Assembly (NCBI GenBank): GCA_016716625.1
Contig: JADJVJ010000001.1
Coordinates: 1,674,001 to 1,738,000 of the forward strand
DNA length: 64,000 bases
Reading direction: 5' to 3'
Source of the DNA: Nostocoides sp.
GTDB taxonomy: Bacteria; Actinomycetota; Actinomycetes; Actinomycetales; Dermatophilaceae
Part shown: in pieces, positions 31,050-41,980 of the stretch
How positions within the stretch are numbered: the stretch's first letter is position 1
How the letters are laid out: each line of letters starts with the position of its first letter
Translations under genes and position numbers: made by a program
The notes under the pieces: model-generated
Database searches by the model: none
What the model was told of the DNA's origin: nothing
What the model saw: the letters and a program-made list of their open reading frames with translations, nothing else

Positions 31050-34030
31050 TCAGCGGGTGATCTCCAGTTGGGCGTCCCAGAGCAGGTCCGAGGTGGAGCC
31101 CGCGGTGTACTGGTGCACCTCGACGGCGATGACGTTCTCACCGACGGTGAGCAGGCTCGCCGGGATGACCAACTCCTGGATCGAGTTCGCCTTACTCGAA
31201 CCGAGCCCAGAGGAGGCCTTGGTGCTGTCCAGGACCGTGCCGGTCGGCATGTTGCTGCGCCCGACCTCGACCCCGTTGACGTAGATGACCGCGCCGTCAT
31301 CGCGCTTGAACCGGAGTTTGGCGTCCAGCACGGCCGGCCCTGCCGGGATGCTCAGCGTGTGCCGGAAGTAGTACGTCCACCGGTTACGCGTAAGCGGCAC
31401 GGTCGTGGTCTGGCCGAGGTTGAAGCCGAGCGAGCCCGGACCCGAGGCCCAACCGCTGTCGTCATAGCCGAGGCTGCTCCACGCACCGGCCGGCAGACCG
31501 GTCGCCGCGTAACCCCAGGTCGCGCCGAAGTCGAAAACCGTCGAGGTGACCGGCGGGAGAACCTGGCTGTTCGGGCCGCCCGGAGTAGCCAGCGGGCCGT
31601 CGCTGACCTGCCAGTTCGCCATATCCGCGTTTTCCAGCGCCGGATCGATGAGCTCCAGGCTCGCCCCCGTACCATCCGAACCGGGCTGAGGCACATACGT
31701 GACCGTGTCGACGACCCTCGCACCATCAAGGATCGTGATGTCCTCACCGGCATTGTCGAGGGCTCCAGAGTACTGACCCGCCATGAGATAGGGCGTCCCC
31801 CCGAAGGTGCTCTTCAGGGCGGCATCGCTGGAAGTCCAGACGGCATACGCCCTCGGTCCCACGACCGTGCCGGGTGCCAGGGTGTAGCCCGAGCCGAGGG
31901 CCGCGATGGTCCACCCGCTGGCGTCGACAGCCGTCGATGCCGGGTTGTAGACCTCCAGGAACTCGGGCTGAGAAACTGCGGGGTCGTACTGGATCTCGGT
32001 GATGACCAGTGAGGCGTTCGGGTCTTGAGAGGTCGGGATGGGGTTCGGGGTGTGCGCCGCGAACTGGTTACGCCGCTCCTGGATGCCCTTGACCGTCGTG
32101 GTGCGCGAACTGGAGAGACGTCGGCTGGACCAGGTGTCAAAGTCGAGCTGGATATCGCCGGCATACGCCTGGGTCAGTTCGTCAAAGCGCGCGAGCAGTT
32201 GCGGTCCGTGGACCAACTTGTCGTAGAGGGTCCGCGCACGTCGGTAGTGCATCTGCGTGAACCCGGGGAGTTTGGCGAGGTTGCGCCACACCTGGCCGGA
32301 GTCGGTCGAGGGGAAGATGAAGTCGCCCTTGGGGTCCGAGCCATTGTTCAGGATGCCGTCGAGGTCCCAGGAGTAGATCTGCCAGCGCCCCGTCACCGGG
32401 CTGCGTCCGAAGTAGAAGTTCTTCGATCCCGAGTCCCAGTGCCGCATAGCCACCGTGAGCGCCGTGTAGTTGGCGATCTGCGGCAGGTCGAGGTTGTCCT
32501 GCAACCATGCCCACTTGGCCGGGCTGTCGGGCAGGGCGAGTTTCTGGGTGAGCTCGTAGATCTCCGAGTAATCGCCGTCGTCGGGGTTCTTCTTGACCAC
32601 GTCACCGGAGGCCACGAATGCCGCAAGGGTGTCGTAGGTGCGCAAACCTCCGGCCTCGATCTTGTAGAAGGGCGCATCCTTGAGTCCGTGGTTTGCCCGC
32701 CACACCGAGTCGAGATTCTCGAGCACCCCGAAGACACCGAAGAAGCTGCCGTTGCGATGGATCCGCATGGTCTGGTACTTCGCCGTGGCTTCGCCGGAGT
32801 CACCAATCATCTCCCAGCCGAGTCGGGGCCGAGGGATGTTCTCGTTCTGAAGGTCGAAGCCCTTGAGCGGGTAGGAGTATGGCGCGCCGAAGTCGAAGGT
32901 GTAGCCGGCGGGGAGCTCGACATCCCACTTCGCCTTCTCGTCCTGGCAGCTCGAGTGGCCTTTGATGTGCATGAGTCCGCCGTCGAGGACCGTGCCGTTC
33001 CACACGAAGGTCGCGTTGGCGTCCACATCATCACAGCGGTGGTTGGTGATCATGTCCTGATACACCGACTCCTCCATGAACCACTGCAGCACCGGATACT
33101 GCGCCGAAGCCCACTCGGAATCGGCGTGCACGTACCCGTCATACGGACGCGAATCACCCACCGCGGGATAACTCGCCGACTGCACCCCACGCGCCGCGGC
33201 CACCTTGAACCGCACCAATTCACCCTCGCCAGCCCCCGGCACCGTCGCGGCATACACCCCGTCATCCACACCACCCGGAGAGGCAGCATCATCCAGCATC
33301 GGCACCGTCACCTCAGCGCCATACATCACCTTGTAGATGAGATCAATCGTGGAACCGACCGGTGCGGTGGCCGTCAGCACCTGATCCTCACCCGCCGCCG
33401 GATACCCCGCCGGCGCACCGATGACCAGCGGCAGCGGCGGGATGGAGTTCTCCGCCGCAGGGGAACCAAAAGCCGCCAGCGAGGCATGCCAGTTCGCCGC
33501 CAACGCATTATCCGAAGCGTCGGAGTTGAACTCCAACGACGGACCAGAACCATCCGGGCTCACCGGCCACGGCGCCGCGTCGTCATACAACACCGCATCA
33601 ATCACCGCAGCCCCGGCATCGACAAGAGTGACCTGCTCCCCACCATTACTCAAACTGGTCCCCGCGAAAGAGAAATCAGCCGCAAAACCGTACTTCGCCG
33701 CGAACAGCGCCGGATCGCTCGTGCCGACCAGGAAGCCACCCGCCGGGATCATCGTCCCGGCCGGAAGCCCGAGATCAGGGGTAGCGATCGTGATCCCCGC
33801 GCTGAACTTCCACCCACTGACATCAACATCGGTAGCCCCATAGTTCTTCACCTCAAGGAACTCCACCCCCGCGAACGCCGGATCCGCGCTCGAAGCGTTG
33901 TAGAAGATCTCGTTGATACTCACCTCCGCCGCATCCGCAGCCGCCGGCGCGACAGCCGCCCCCAACGGCACCAACGCGGCCGCCGCACCCAAGCAACCCG
34001 GCGACGAACCCTTCGAGACATGATGCCCAT
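31050..34030 (-). CDS. Lamin-tail / CotH-kinase domain secreted protein, copy A (signal peptide frameshifted)
   Basis: This gene encodes a protein of about 990 residues: an N-terminal lamin-tail domain (AEVSINEIFYN onward), a CotH-like kinase domain (KGHSSCQ, RIHRNGSFFGVF and SWDLDGI), a second lamin-tail domain (ASLVITEIQYDP) and a C-terminal beta-sandwich (DDGAVIYVNG). CotH proteins are atypical extracellular kinases. Translation should start at ATG 34030, which has GGGAGG upstream as in copy B, but a base is missing near 33987 and throws the signal peptide (MSRRVRRRVAWV) out of frame with the body. Without that change it would be intact. Its core differs strongly from copies B and C, while both ends are nearly identical to them. 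Confidence 0.8.
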
Positions 34031-34305
34031 GACAGCCTCCCTCTCTAGCGCCGGACCCCCCGAGAGCCCAGCCGCGGCCCCACTCTGGCACGCATGCACA
34101 GCGACACCCAAGAGGCGCACCAGGATCTCAACCGTTCGGACGAGCCACCTCTCGATCCTCACGAGACACGCCGCCGAAACCCCGGTCACCCGGGCCAGGC
34201 CGCCGAACGGGTCGACGCCGGCTGCGGCCACCGCGTAGCAGACCCTGGCGAGTTCGACCGCGGGGCTGGCGACCGCGGACCGGACATCGGCGGGGCCAGC
34301 CCGGG
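34031..34305. repeat. Spacer between copies A and B (identical to the B/C spacer)
   Basis: This 275-bp spacer carries the ribosome binding site region of copy A and then sequence shared with the thermonuclease gene upstream of copy C. By reading, it is identical to 37283-37557. The first 150 bp resemble the 5' flank of copy C (40537-40691) with scattered differences. Confidence 0.85.
34181..34291 (-). pseudogene. Internally deleted fragment of the thermonuclease gene
   Basis: The stretch at 34181-34212 matches the 3' end of the intact nuclease gene (40689-40720), and 34230-34291 resembles 41061-41120 inside that gene. The roughly 340 bp between them in the intact gene is missing. It is a remnant left by the duplication that built this array. 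Confidence 0.75.
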
Positions 34306-37282
34306 TCAGCGGGTGATCTCCAGTTGGGCGTCCCAGAGCAGGTCCGAGGTGGAGCCCGCGGTGTACTGGTGCACCTCGACGGCGATGACGTTCTCACCGA
34401 CGGTGAGCAGGCTCGCCGGGATGACCAACTCCTGGATCGAGTTCGCCTTGCTCGAACCGAGCCCAGAGGAGGCCTTGGTGCTGTCCAGGACCGTACCGGT
34501 CGGCATGTTGCTGCGCCCGACCTCGACCCCGTTGACGTAGATGACCGCGCCGTCATCGCGCTTGAACCGGAGTTTGGCGTCCAGCACGGCCGGCCCTGCC
34601 GGGATGCTCAGCGTGTGCCGGAAGTAGTACGTCCACCGGTTACGCGTAAGCGGCACGGTCGTGGTCTGGCCGAGGTTGAAGCCGAGCGAGCCCGGACCCG
34701 AGGCCCAACCGCTGTCGTCATAGCCGAGGCTGCTCCACGCACCGGCCGGCAGCCCGGTCGCCGCGTAACCCCAGGTCGCGCCGAAGTCGAACACCGTCGA
34801 GGTGACCGGCGGGAGAACCTGGCTGTTCGGGCCGCCCGGAGTAGCCAGCGGGCCGTCGCTGACCTGCCAGTTCGCCATATCCGCGTTGTCCAGCGCCGGG
34901 TCGATGAGCTCCAGGCTCGCCCCGGTGGCGTCCGAACCGGGCTGCGGCACATACGTGACCGTGTCGACGAGTCGCGCACCGTCATAGATGGAGAGTTCCT
35001 CCCCGGCGTTGTCGAGCGAACCGGAGTACTGGCCGCCGACAAGGTAGTTCGCGCCGTCGGGGCCCGAGCGCAGGACTGCATCGGCCTTGGTGAAGATGAG
35101 GTACCCACCGGCCGGGATGACGTTGCCTGGTCCGACCGTGAGACCGACCGCGGGAACGGTCCAGCCGGAGATGTCGACCGCGGTTGTGCTCGGGTTGTGC
35201 AGCTCGAACCACTCGGACCCGCCCGCAACCGGGTCGTACTGGATCTCGTTGATGACAACGCTCGCGCCCGGGTCTTGGCTGAGCGGGATCGTGGCCGGGG
35301 TGTGCGAGGCGAAGACGTCCCGGCGCTCCTGGACACCGCTGACCATCCGCGCCCGCTGAGTGGCCAGGCTGGGGCCGCCCACTTCGTGCGGTCGAGGGGC
35401 GATTTCGTTGGCGAAGGGCAGGCTCAACTCGTCAAAGCGAGTCACCAGACCGTCGCCGGTGTGGAAGCGGTCGGTAAGGGTGCGCAGCCGCCGGAAGTGC
35501 ATCGCCTGGTAGTCCGGCATCGCGAAGAGGGATTTCCAGAGCCAGGTGTAGTTCGCCACGAGCGGGGTGATCATCGGGGCGTTCTTCGTGGCGGTGGCGT
35601 CGTAGATGACGTCCATGTCCCAGAGGATGATCTGCCAGCGGCCGGTGGTCGGGCTCTTGGTGACGTACCAATTGTAGGTGCCGGTGTCCCACTGCTTCTG
35701 CAGGGCGATGAGCGCGGAGGCGTTCGCGATCTCGGGAAGGTCGAGGTTCTCCCGGAGCCATTTGGTCTTGGCGGGGCCGTCGGGAAGGGCCAACTTCTGG
35801 GTGAGCTCCCATATGTCGGTGTAGTCGCCGTCGTCGGGGTTCTTCTTGACCACGTCACCGGAGGCGGCGAGCAGCGCCGGGCTCGCGTAGGTCCTCAGTC
35901 CGCGTGCCTCGACCTTATAGAACGGCGAATTGCCGAAGCCGTGAGCGTTGCGCCACGTGCCGTCGAAGTTCTCGATGATGCCGAAGTTGCCGTGGAATGA
36001 CCCGTTGCGCTGGACGCGCATCGCCTGGTACTTCGCCGCGGGGATACCGGCCTGGTCGAGGGTCTCCCAACCGACGCGCTGCCGGGGGCTGTTCTCGTTC
36101 TGCATGTCCCAGCCCTTGAGCGGGTAGCTGAACGGAGCACCGAAGTCGAAGGTGTAGCCGGCGGGGAGCTCGACATCCCATTTCGCTTTGGGAGCGAAGC
36201 ACGTCGAGTGGCCTTTGATGTGCATGAGTCCGCCGTCGAGGACCGTGCCGTTCCACACGAAGGTCGCGTTGGCGTCCACATCATCACAGCGGTGGTTGGT
36301 GATCATGTCCTGATACACCGACTCCTCCATGAACCACTGCAGCACCGGATACTGCGCCGAAGCCCACTCGGAATCGGCGTGCACGTACCCGTCATACGGA
36401 CGCGAATCACCCACCGCGGGATAACTCGCCGACTGCACCCCACGCGCCGCGGCCACCTTGAACCGCACCAATTCACCCTCGCCAGCCCCGGCACCGTCGC
36501 GGCATACACCCCGTCATCCACACCACCCGGAGAGGCAGCATCATCCAGCATCGGCACCGTCACCTCAGCGCCATACATCACCTTGTAGATGAGATCAATC
36601 GTGGAACCGACCGGTGCGGTGGCCGTCAGCACCTGATCCTCACCCGCCGCCGGATACCCCGCCGGCGCACCGATGACCAGCGGCAGCGGCGGGATGGAGT
36701 TCTCCGCCGCAGGGAACCAAAAGCCGCCAGCGAGGCATGCCAGTTCGCCGCCAACGCATTATCCGAAGCGTCGGAGTTGAACTCCAACGACGGACCAGAA
36801 CCATCCGGGCTCACCGGCCACGGCGCCGCGTCGTCATACAACACCGCATCAATCACCGCAGCCCCGGCATCGACAAGAGTGACCTGCTCCCCACCATTAC
36901 TCAAACTGGTCCCCGCGAAAGAGAAATCAGCCGCAAAACCGTACTTCGCCGCGAACAGCGCCGGATCGCTCGTGCCGACCAGGAAGCCACCCGCCGGGAT
37001 CATCGTCCCGGCCGGAAGCCCGAGATCAGGGGTAGCGATCGTGATCCCCGCGCTGAACTTCCACCCACTGACATCAACATCGGTAGCCCCATAGTTCTTC
37101 ACCTCAAGGAACTCCACCCCCGCGAACGCCGGATCCGCGCTCGAAGCGTTGTAGAAGATCTCGTTGATACTCACCTCCGCCGCATCCGCAGCCGCCGGCG
37201 CGACAGCCGCCCCCAACGGCACCAACGCGGCCGCCGCAACCCAAGCAACCCGGCGACGAACCCTTCGAGACATGATGCCCAT
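34306..37282 (-). pseudogene. Lamin-tail / CotH-kinase domain secreted protein, copy B (frameshifted)
   Basis: Same architecture as copy A: signal peptide (MGIMSRRVRRRVAWV, intact here), lamin-tail domain, CotH-like kinase core, second lamin-tail domain and C-terminal beta-sandwich. Relative to copies A and C it lacks one C at about 36485-36488 and one G at about 36712-36714, which split the frame into an N-terminal and a C-terminal part. A compensating pair of indels near 35381-35398 garbles about eight residues. Its 3' two-thirds match copy C and its 5' end and upstream spacer match copy A, so it looks like a crossover hybrid. ATG at 37282 has GGGAGG upstream. Whether the indels are real is doubtful. 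Confidence 0.8.
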
Positions 37283-37557
37283 GACAGCCTCCCTCTCTAG
37301 CGCCGGACCCCCCGAGAGCCCAGCCGCGGCCCCACTCTGGCACGCATGCACAGCGACACCCAAGAGGCGCACCAGGATCTCAACCGTTCGGACGAGCCAC
37401 CTCTCGATCCTCACGAGACACGCCGCCGAAACCCCGGTCACCCGGGCCAGGCCGCCGAACGGGTCGACGCCGGCTGCGGCCACCGCGTAGCAGACCCTGG
37501 CGAGTTCGACCGCGGGGCTGGCGACCGCGGACCGGACATCGGCGGGGCCAGCCCGGG
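37283..37557. repeat. Spacer between copies B and C (identical to the A/B spacer)
   Basis: This 275-bp segment repeats 34031-34305 base for base as far as I can read, including the ribosome binding site of copy B and the nuclease-derived sequence. The identity indicates that the copying was recent. Confidence 0.85.
37433..37543 (-). pseudogene. Internally deleted fragment of the thermonuclease gene (second copy)
   Basis: Same remnant as at 34181-34291: the 3' end of the nuclease gene joined to an internal piece, with the intervening part and the whole 5' half absent. No intact frame survives. Confidence 0.75.
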
Positions 37558-40536
37558 TCAGCGGGTGATCTCCAGTTGGGCGTCCCAGAGCAGGTCCGAG
37601 GTGGAGCCCGCGGTGTACTGGTGCACCTCGACGGCGATGACGTTCTCACCGACGGTGAGCAGGCTCGCCGGGATGACCAACTCCTGGATCGAGTTCGCCT
37701 TGCTCGAACCGAGCCCAGAGGAGGCCTTGGTGCTGTCCAGGACCGTACCGGTCGGCATGTTGCTGCGCCCGACCTCGACCCCGTTGACGTAGATGACCGC
37801 GCCGTCATCGCGCTTGAACCGGAGTTTGGCGTCCAGCACGGCCGGCCCTGCCGGGATGCTCAGCGTGTGCCGGAAGTAGTACGTCCACCGGTTACGCGTA
37901 AGCGGCACGGTCGTGGTCTGGCCGAGGTTGAAGCCGAGCGAGCCCGGACCCGGGCCCAACCGCTGTCGTCATAGCCGAGGCTGCTCCACGCACCGGCCGG
38001 CAGCCCGGTCGCCGCGTAACCCCAGGTCGCGCCGAAGTCGAACACCGTCGAGGTGACCGGCGGGAGAACCTGGCTGTTCGGGCCGCCCGGAGTAGCCAGC
38101 GGGCCGTCGCTGACCTGCCAGTTCGCCATATCCGCGTTGTCCAGCGCCGGGTCGATGAGCTCCAGGCTCGCCCCGGTGGCGTCCGAACCGGGCTGCGGCA
38201 CATACGTGACCGTGTCGACGAGTCGCGCACCGTCATAGATGGAGAGTTCCTCCCCGGCGTTGTCGAGCGAACCGGAGTACTGGCCGCCGACAAGGTAGTT
38301 CGCGCCGTCGGGGCCCGAGCGCAGGACTGCATCGGCCTTGGTGAAGATGAGGTACCCACCGGCCGGGATGACGTTGCCTGGTCCGACCGTGAGACCGACC
38401 GCGGGAACGGTCCAGCCGGAGATGTCGACCGCGGTTGTGCTCGGGTTGTGCAGCTCGAACCACTCGGACCCGCCCGCAACCGGGTCGTACTGGATCTCGT
38501 TGATGACAACGCTCGCGCCCGGGTCTTGGCTGAGCGGGATCGTGGCCGGGGTGTGCGAGGCGAAGACGTCCCGGCGCTCCTGGACACCGCTGACCATCCG
38601 CGCCCGCTGAGTGGCCAGGCTGGGGCCGCCCCACTTCGTGCGGTCGAGGGCGATTTCGTTGGCGAAGGGCAGGCTCAACTCGTCAAAGCGAGTCACCAGA
38701 CCGTCGCCGGTGTGGAAGCGGTCGGTAAGGGTGCGCAGCCGCCGGAAGTGCATCGCCTGGTAGTCCGGCATCGCGAAGAGGGATTTCCAGAGCCAGGTGT
38801 AGTTCGCCACGAGCAGGGGTGATCATCGGGGCGTTCTTCGTGGCGGTGGCGTCGTAGATGACGTCCATGTCCCAGAGGATGATCTGCCAGCGGCCGGTGG
38901 TCGGGCTCTTGGTGACGTACCAATTGTAGGTGCCGGTGTCCCACTGCTTCTGCAGGGCGATGAGCGCGGAGGCGTTCGCGATCTCGGGAAGGTCGAGGTT
39001 CTCCCGGAGCCATTTGGTCTTGGCGGGGCCGTCGGGAAGGGGCCAACTTCTGGGTGAGCTCCCATATGTCGGTGTAGTCGCCGTCGTCGGGGTTCTTCTT
39101 GACCACGTCACCGGAGGCGGCGAGCAGCGCCGGGCTCGCGTAGGTCCTCAGTCCGCGTGCCTCGACCTTATAGAACGGCGAATTGCCGAAGCCGTGAGCG
39201 TTGCGCCACGTGCCGTCGAAGTTCTCGATGATGCCGAAGTTGCCGTGGAATGACCCGTTGCGCTGGACGCGCATCGCCTGGTACTTCGCCGCGGGGATAC
39301 CGGCCTGGTCGAGGGTCTCCCAACCGACGCGCTGCCGGGGGCTGTTCTCGTTCTGCATGTCCCAGCCCTTGAGCGGGTAGCTGAACGGAGCACCGAAGTC
39401 GAAGGTGTAGCCGGCGGGGAGCTCGACATCCCATTTCGCTTTGGGAGCGAAGCACGTCGAGTGGCCTTTGATGTGCATGAGTCCGCCGTCGAGGACCGTG
39501 CCGTTCCACACGAAGGTCGCGTTGGCGTCCACATCATCACAGCGGTGGTTGGTGATCATGTCCTGATACACCGACTCCTCCATGAACCACTGCAGCACCG
39601 GATACTGCGCCGAAGCCCACTCGGAATCGGCGTGCACGTACCGTCATACGGACGCGAATCACCCACCGCGGGATAACTCGCCGACTGCACCCCACGCGCC
39701 GCGGCCACCTTGAACCGCACCAATTCACCCTCGCCAGCCCCCGGCACCGTCGCGGCATACACCCCGTCATCCACACCACCCGGAGAGGCAGCATCATCCA
39801 GCATCGGCACCGTCACCTCAGCGCCATACATCACCTTGTAGATGAGATCAATCGTGGAACCGACCGGTGCGGTGGCCGTCAGCACCTGATCCTCACCCGC
39901 CGCCGGATACCCCGCCGGCGCACCGATGACCAGCGGCAGCGGCGGGATGGAGTTCTCCGCCGCAGGGGAACCAAAAGCCGCCAGCGAGGCATGCCAGTTC
40001 GCCGCCAACGCATTATCCGAAGCGTCGGAGTTGAACTCCAACGACGGACCAGAACCATCCGGGCTCACCGGCCACGGCGCCGCGTCGTCATACAACACCG
40101 CATCAATCACCGCAGCCCCGGCATCGACAAGAGTGACCTGCTCCCCACCATTACTCAAACTGGTCCCCGCGAAAGAGAAATCAGCCGCAAAACCGTACTT
40201 CGCCGCGAACAGCGCCGGATCGCTCGTGCCGACCAGGAAGCCACCCGCCGGGATCATCGTCCCGGCCGGAAGCCCGAGATCAGGGGTAGCGATCGTGATC
40301 CCCGCGCTGAACTTCCACCCACTGACATCAACATCGGTAGCCCCATAGTTCTTCACCTCAAGGAACTCCACCCCCGCGAACGCCGGATCCGCGCTCGAAG
40401 CGTTGTAGAAGATCTCGTTGATACTCACCTCCGCCGCATCCGCAGCCGCCGGCGCGACAGCCGCCCCCAACGGCACCAACGCGGCCGCCGCAACCCAAGC
40501 AACCCGGCGAACAGTGGAACGTGAACCAGCAGCCAC
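37558..40536 (-). pseudogene. Lamin-tail / CotH-kinase domain secreted protein, copy C (frameshifted)
   Basis: Same domain order as copies A and B. The start is a GTG at 40536 with GGGAG upstream and a signal peptide of different sequence (AAGSRSTVRRVAWVAAAAL), so C carries the outer flank of the array. Single-base differences from B near 37951 (-1), 38814 (+1), 39039 (+1) and 39640 (-1) break the frame into several pieces. The CotH core is nearly identical to B. The thermonuclease gene lies 155 bp upstream on the same strand. Either a decayed gene or an unpolished assembly. Confidence 0.8.
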
Positions 40537-40691
40537 GGCAGTCTCCCTCACTCGCGCCGGACCCCCCGAGAGCCCAGCCGCGGCCCCACTCTGGCACGCG
40601 CCCACACCCACACCCAAGAGCCCCAACAGGATCTCAACCATTCGGACGAGCCACCTCTCGATCCTCACGAGACACGCCGCCGAAACCCCGG

Positions 40692-41465
40692 TCACCCGGG
40701 CCAGGCCGCCGAACGGGTCTTGAGGGACGCCTCGGCCGCATCGAGGGAGTCGAGGACCGCGTCCAGCTCCTGCGAGGTGAGGGCGGCGACCCCAGCCGGG
40801 GCCGGGCCCGTGGCCAACTCGGTGCGAATCGCCGCGATCGAGGCGACCAGTGACTCTCGCTGGGCGAGCGCGGCGGCCTTCGACGCGGGCGTCACCGTTG
40901 CGGGTAAGGCAGCGGCTTGGGCGTTCAGGACCGCGGCCCGGCCGGCAACGGTGCACGCGACCTTCGCCGAGTGCACGCCCACGGCGGCCACCGAAGCCTC
41001 CCTGGTCGCGGCCTGGACGTCCTCGAGCACGACGTCCAGGCCGCGGACGAGCAGCGGGGCGGCGTAGCCGGCCCGAGCGAGTTCGACCGAGAGGCTGGCG
41101 CCCGCGGACCGGACATCGGCCAGGGTTCGGCCGTATCGGTCGAACCCGTAGGTCCAGATCTCCACACTCGTGCCCACCGGGAGCCGAGCTCGGACCCAGT
41201 CGCGGGCCTCGGCCGCCAGGCACTCCCCCGGTGCCCCGTCTCGGCCGACCTCGGGAGCGTTGACGTTGACCAGTCGGAGCCTGAGCCGCCCGCTGGGTCC
41301 GACCACGTCGAGGGTGTCCCCGTCGATGACCCAGCGCACGCTCACCGGCACGTTCGGGCTCGGTGTGGGCGACTCTCGCGAGGGCGTGGTCCGCGGCAGC
41401 AGTGTGCACCCGGCGAGGCTGGCCGCAAGCGCTACGGTGCACACGGCATACCGGGGCACTCGCAT
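40692..41465 (-). CDS. Lipoprotein thermonuclease-like (SNase domain) protein
   Basis: This 257-residue protein is probably a surface lipoprotein: residues 1-20 form a lipoprotein signal ending in LAGC with Cys20. The staphylococcal nuclease fold follows (about 41-145), with VIDGDTLDV, RLRLVNVNAPEVG and YGFDRYGRTLADV containing the conserved metal-binding Asp and catalytic Arg/Glu positions of the family. It should cut DNA or RNA outside the cell. The C-terminal 110 residues are Ala-rich and helical. It stands directly upstream of the CotH array, and pieces of it were copied into the spacers. Confidence 0.87.
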   Translation of the reverse strand: MRVPRYAVCTVALAASLAGCTLLPRTTPSRESPTPSPNVPVSVRWVIDGDTLDVVGPSGRLRLRLVNVNAPEVGRDGAPGECLAAEARDWVRARLPVGTSVEIWTYGFDRYGRTLADVRSAGASLSVELARAGYAAPLLVRGLDVVLEDVQAATREASVAAVGVHSAKVACTVAGRAAVLNAQAAALPATVTPASKAAALAQRESLVASIAAIRTELATGPAPAGVAALTSQELDAVLDSLDAAEASLKTRSAAWPG

Positions 41466-41513
41466 GCGAGGAGTATGCCCTCGCCGACCGACGCTCCCCG
41501 CCTCCGGCAGCTT

Positions 41514-41903
41514 TCAGGCGCTGCCGGTGCCGCTGGTGCGCAGGACGAGGTAGCCCTGGGCGAGCAGGATGACGGCGAGCGCGACCAGCGCGTCAGGGGG
41601 CAGGTTCACCCCGAACTTCACCCGGTCGAGCACAACGAGGCCGACCTGGAGCAGCACGATCCAGCCCATCGTGACCACGGCGAGTTCGGCGTAGGCCAGC
41701 GAGGCACTGTAGACCACGAAGAGCACCCCGAAGCAGCCGACGCCGAGCACGGCCCAGCCAATCCCCTCGGTGAGGTGGAACTCCTTGGCGGCGTACGCAC
41801 CGAGCAGGTCCAGGGCCGCGAGGGCCACCATGGCGAGCGTGGCCAGGGCCGGCGTGCCGAGGAACTCCACGGCCCGGGTCAAGGTGGGGCTGGCAGGGCT
41901 CAT
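41514..41903 (-). CDS. Small integral membrane protein (four spans)
   Basis: This 129-residue protein has four hydrophobic helices (about 17-37, 46-66, 70-92 and 100-122) and short loops. No family is recognised; the size is like small multidrug or DMT-type transporters, but the diagnostic residues are not clear. ATG at 41903 has GAGGAG about 6 bp upstream. It lies between the nuclease and patatin genes on the same strand. Confidence 0.7.
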   Translation of the reverse strand: MSPASPTLTRAVEFLGTPALATLAMVALAALDLLGAYAAKEFHLTEGIGWAVLGVGCFGVLFVVYSASLAYAELAVVTMGWIVLLQVGLVVLDRVKFGVNLPPDALVALAVILLAQGYLVLRTSGTGSA

Positions 41904-41980
41904 CACGGCTCCTCGTTCGCAGGGACCTGCAGCAGGTGTGCCAGCCAAGAGCGGCCGGGGATGCCGCTGATACTTCTCGG

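Larger units (their letters stand above)
31050..40720. repeat. Tandem triplication, unit about 3.25 kb, of the lamin-tail/CotH gene
   Basis: Corresponding stop codons are 3256 and 3252 bp apart and corresponding starts 3252 and 3254 bp apart. Each unit is one gene plus its 5' spacer. No inverted repeats, target-site duplications or transposase are present, so this is a tandem duplication and not a mobile element. Confidence 0.9.

Noticed and set aside
31050..40536. Insertion sequence or composite transposon
   Set aside because: The three repeated units carry no transposase, terminal inverted repeats or target duplications; they are a direct tandem array.
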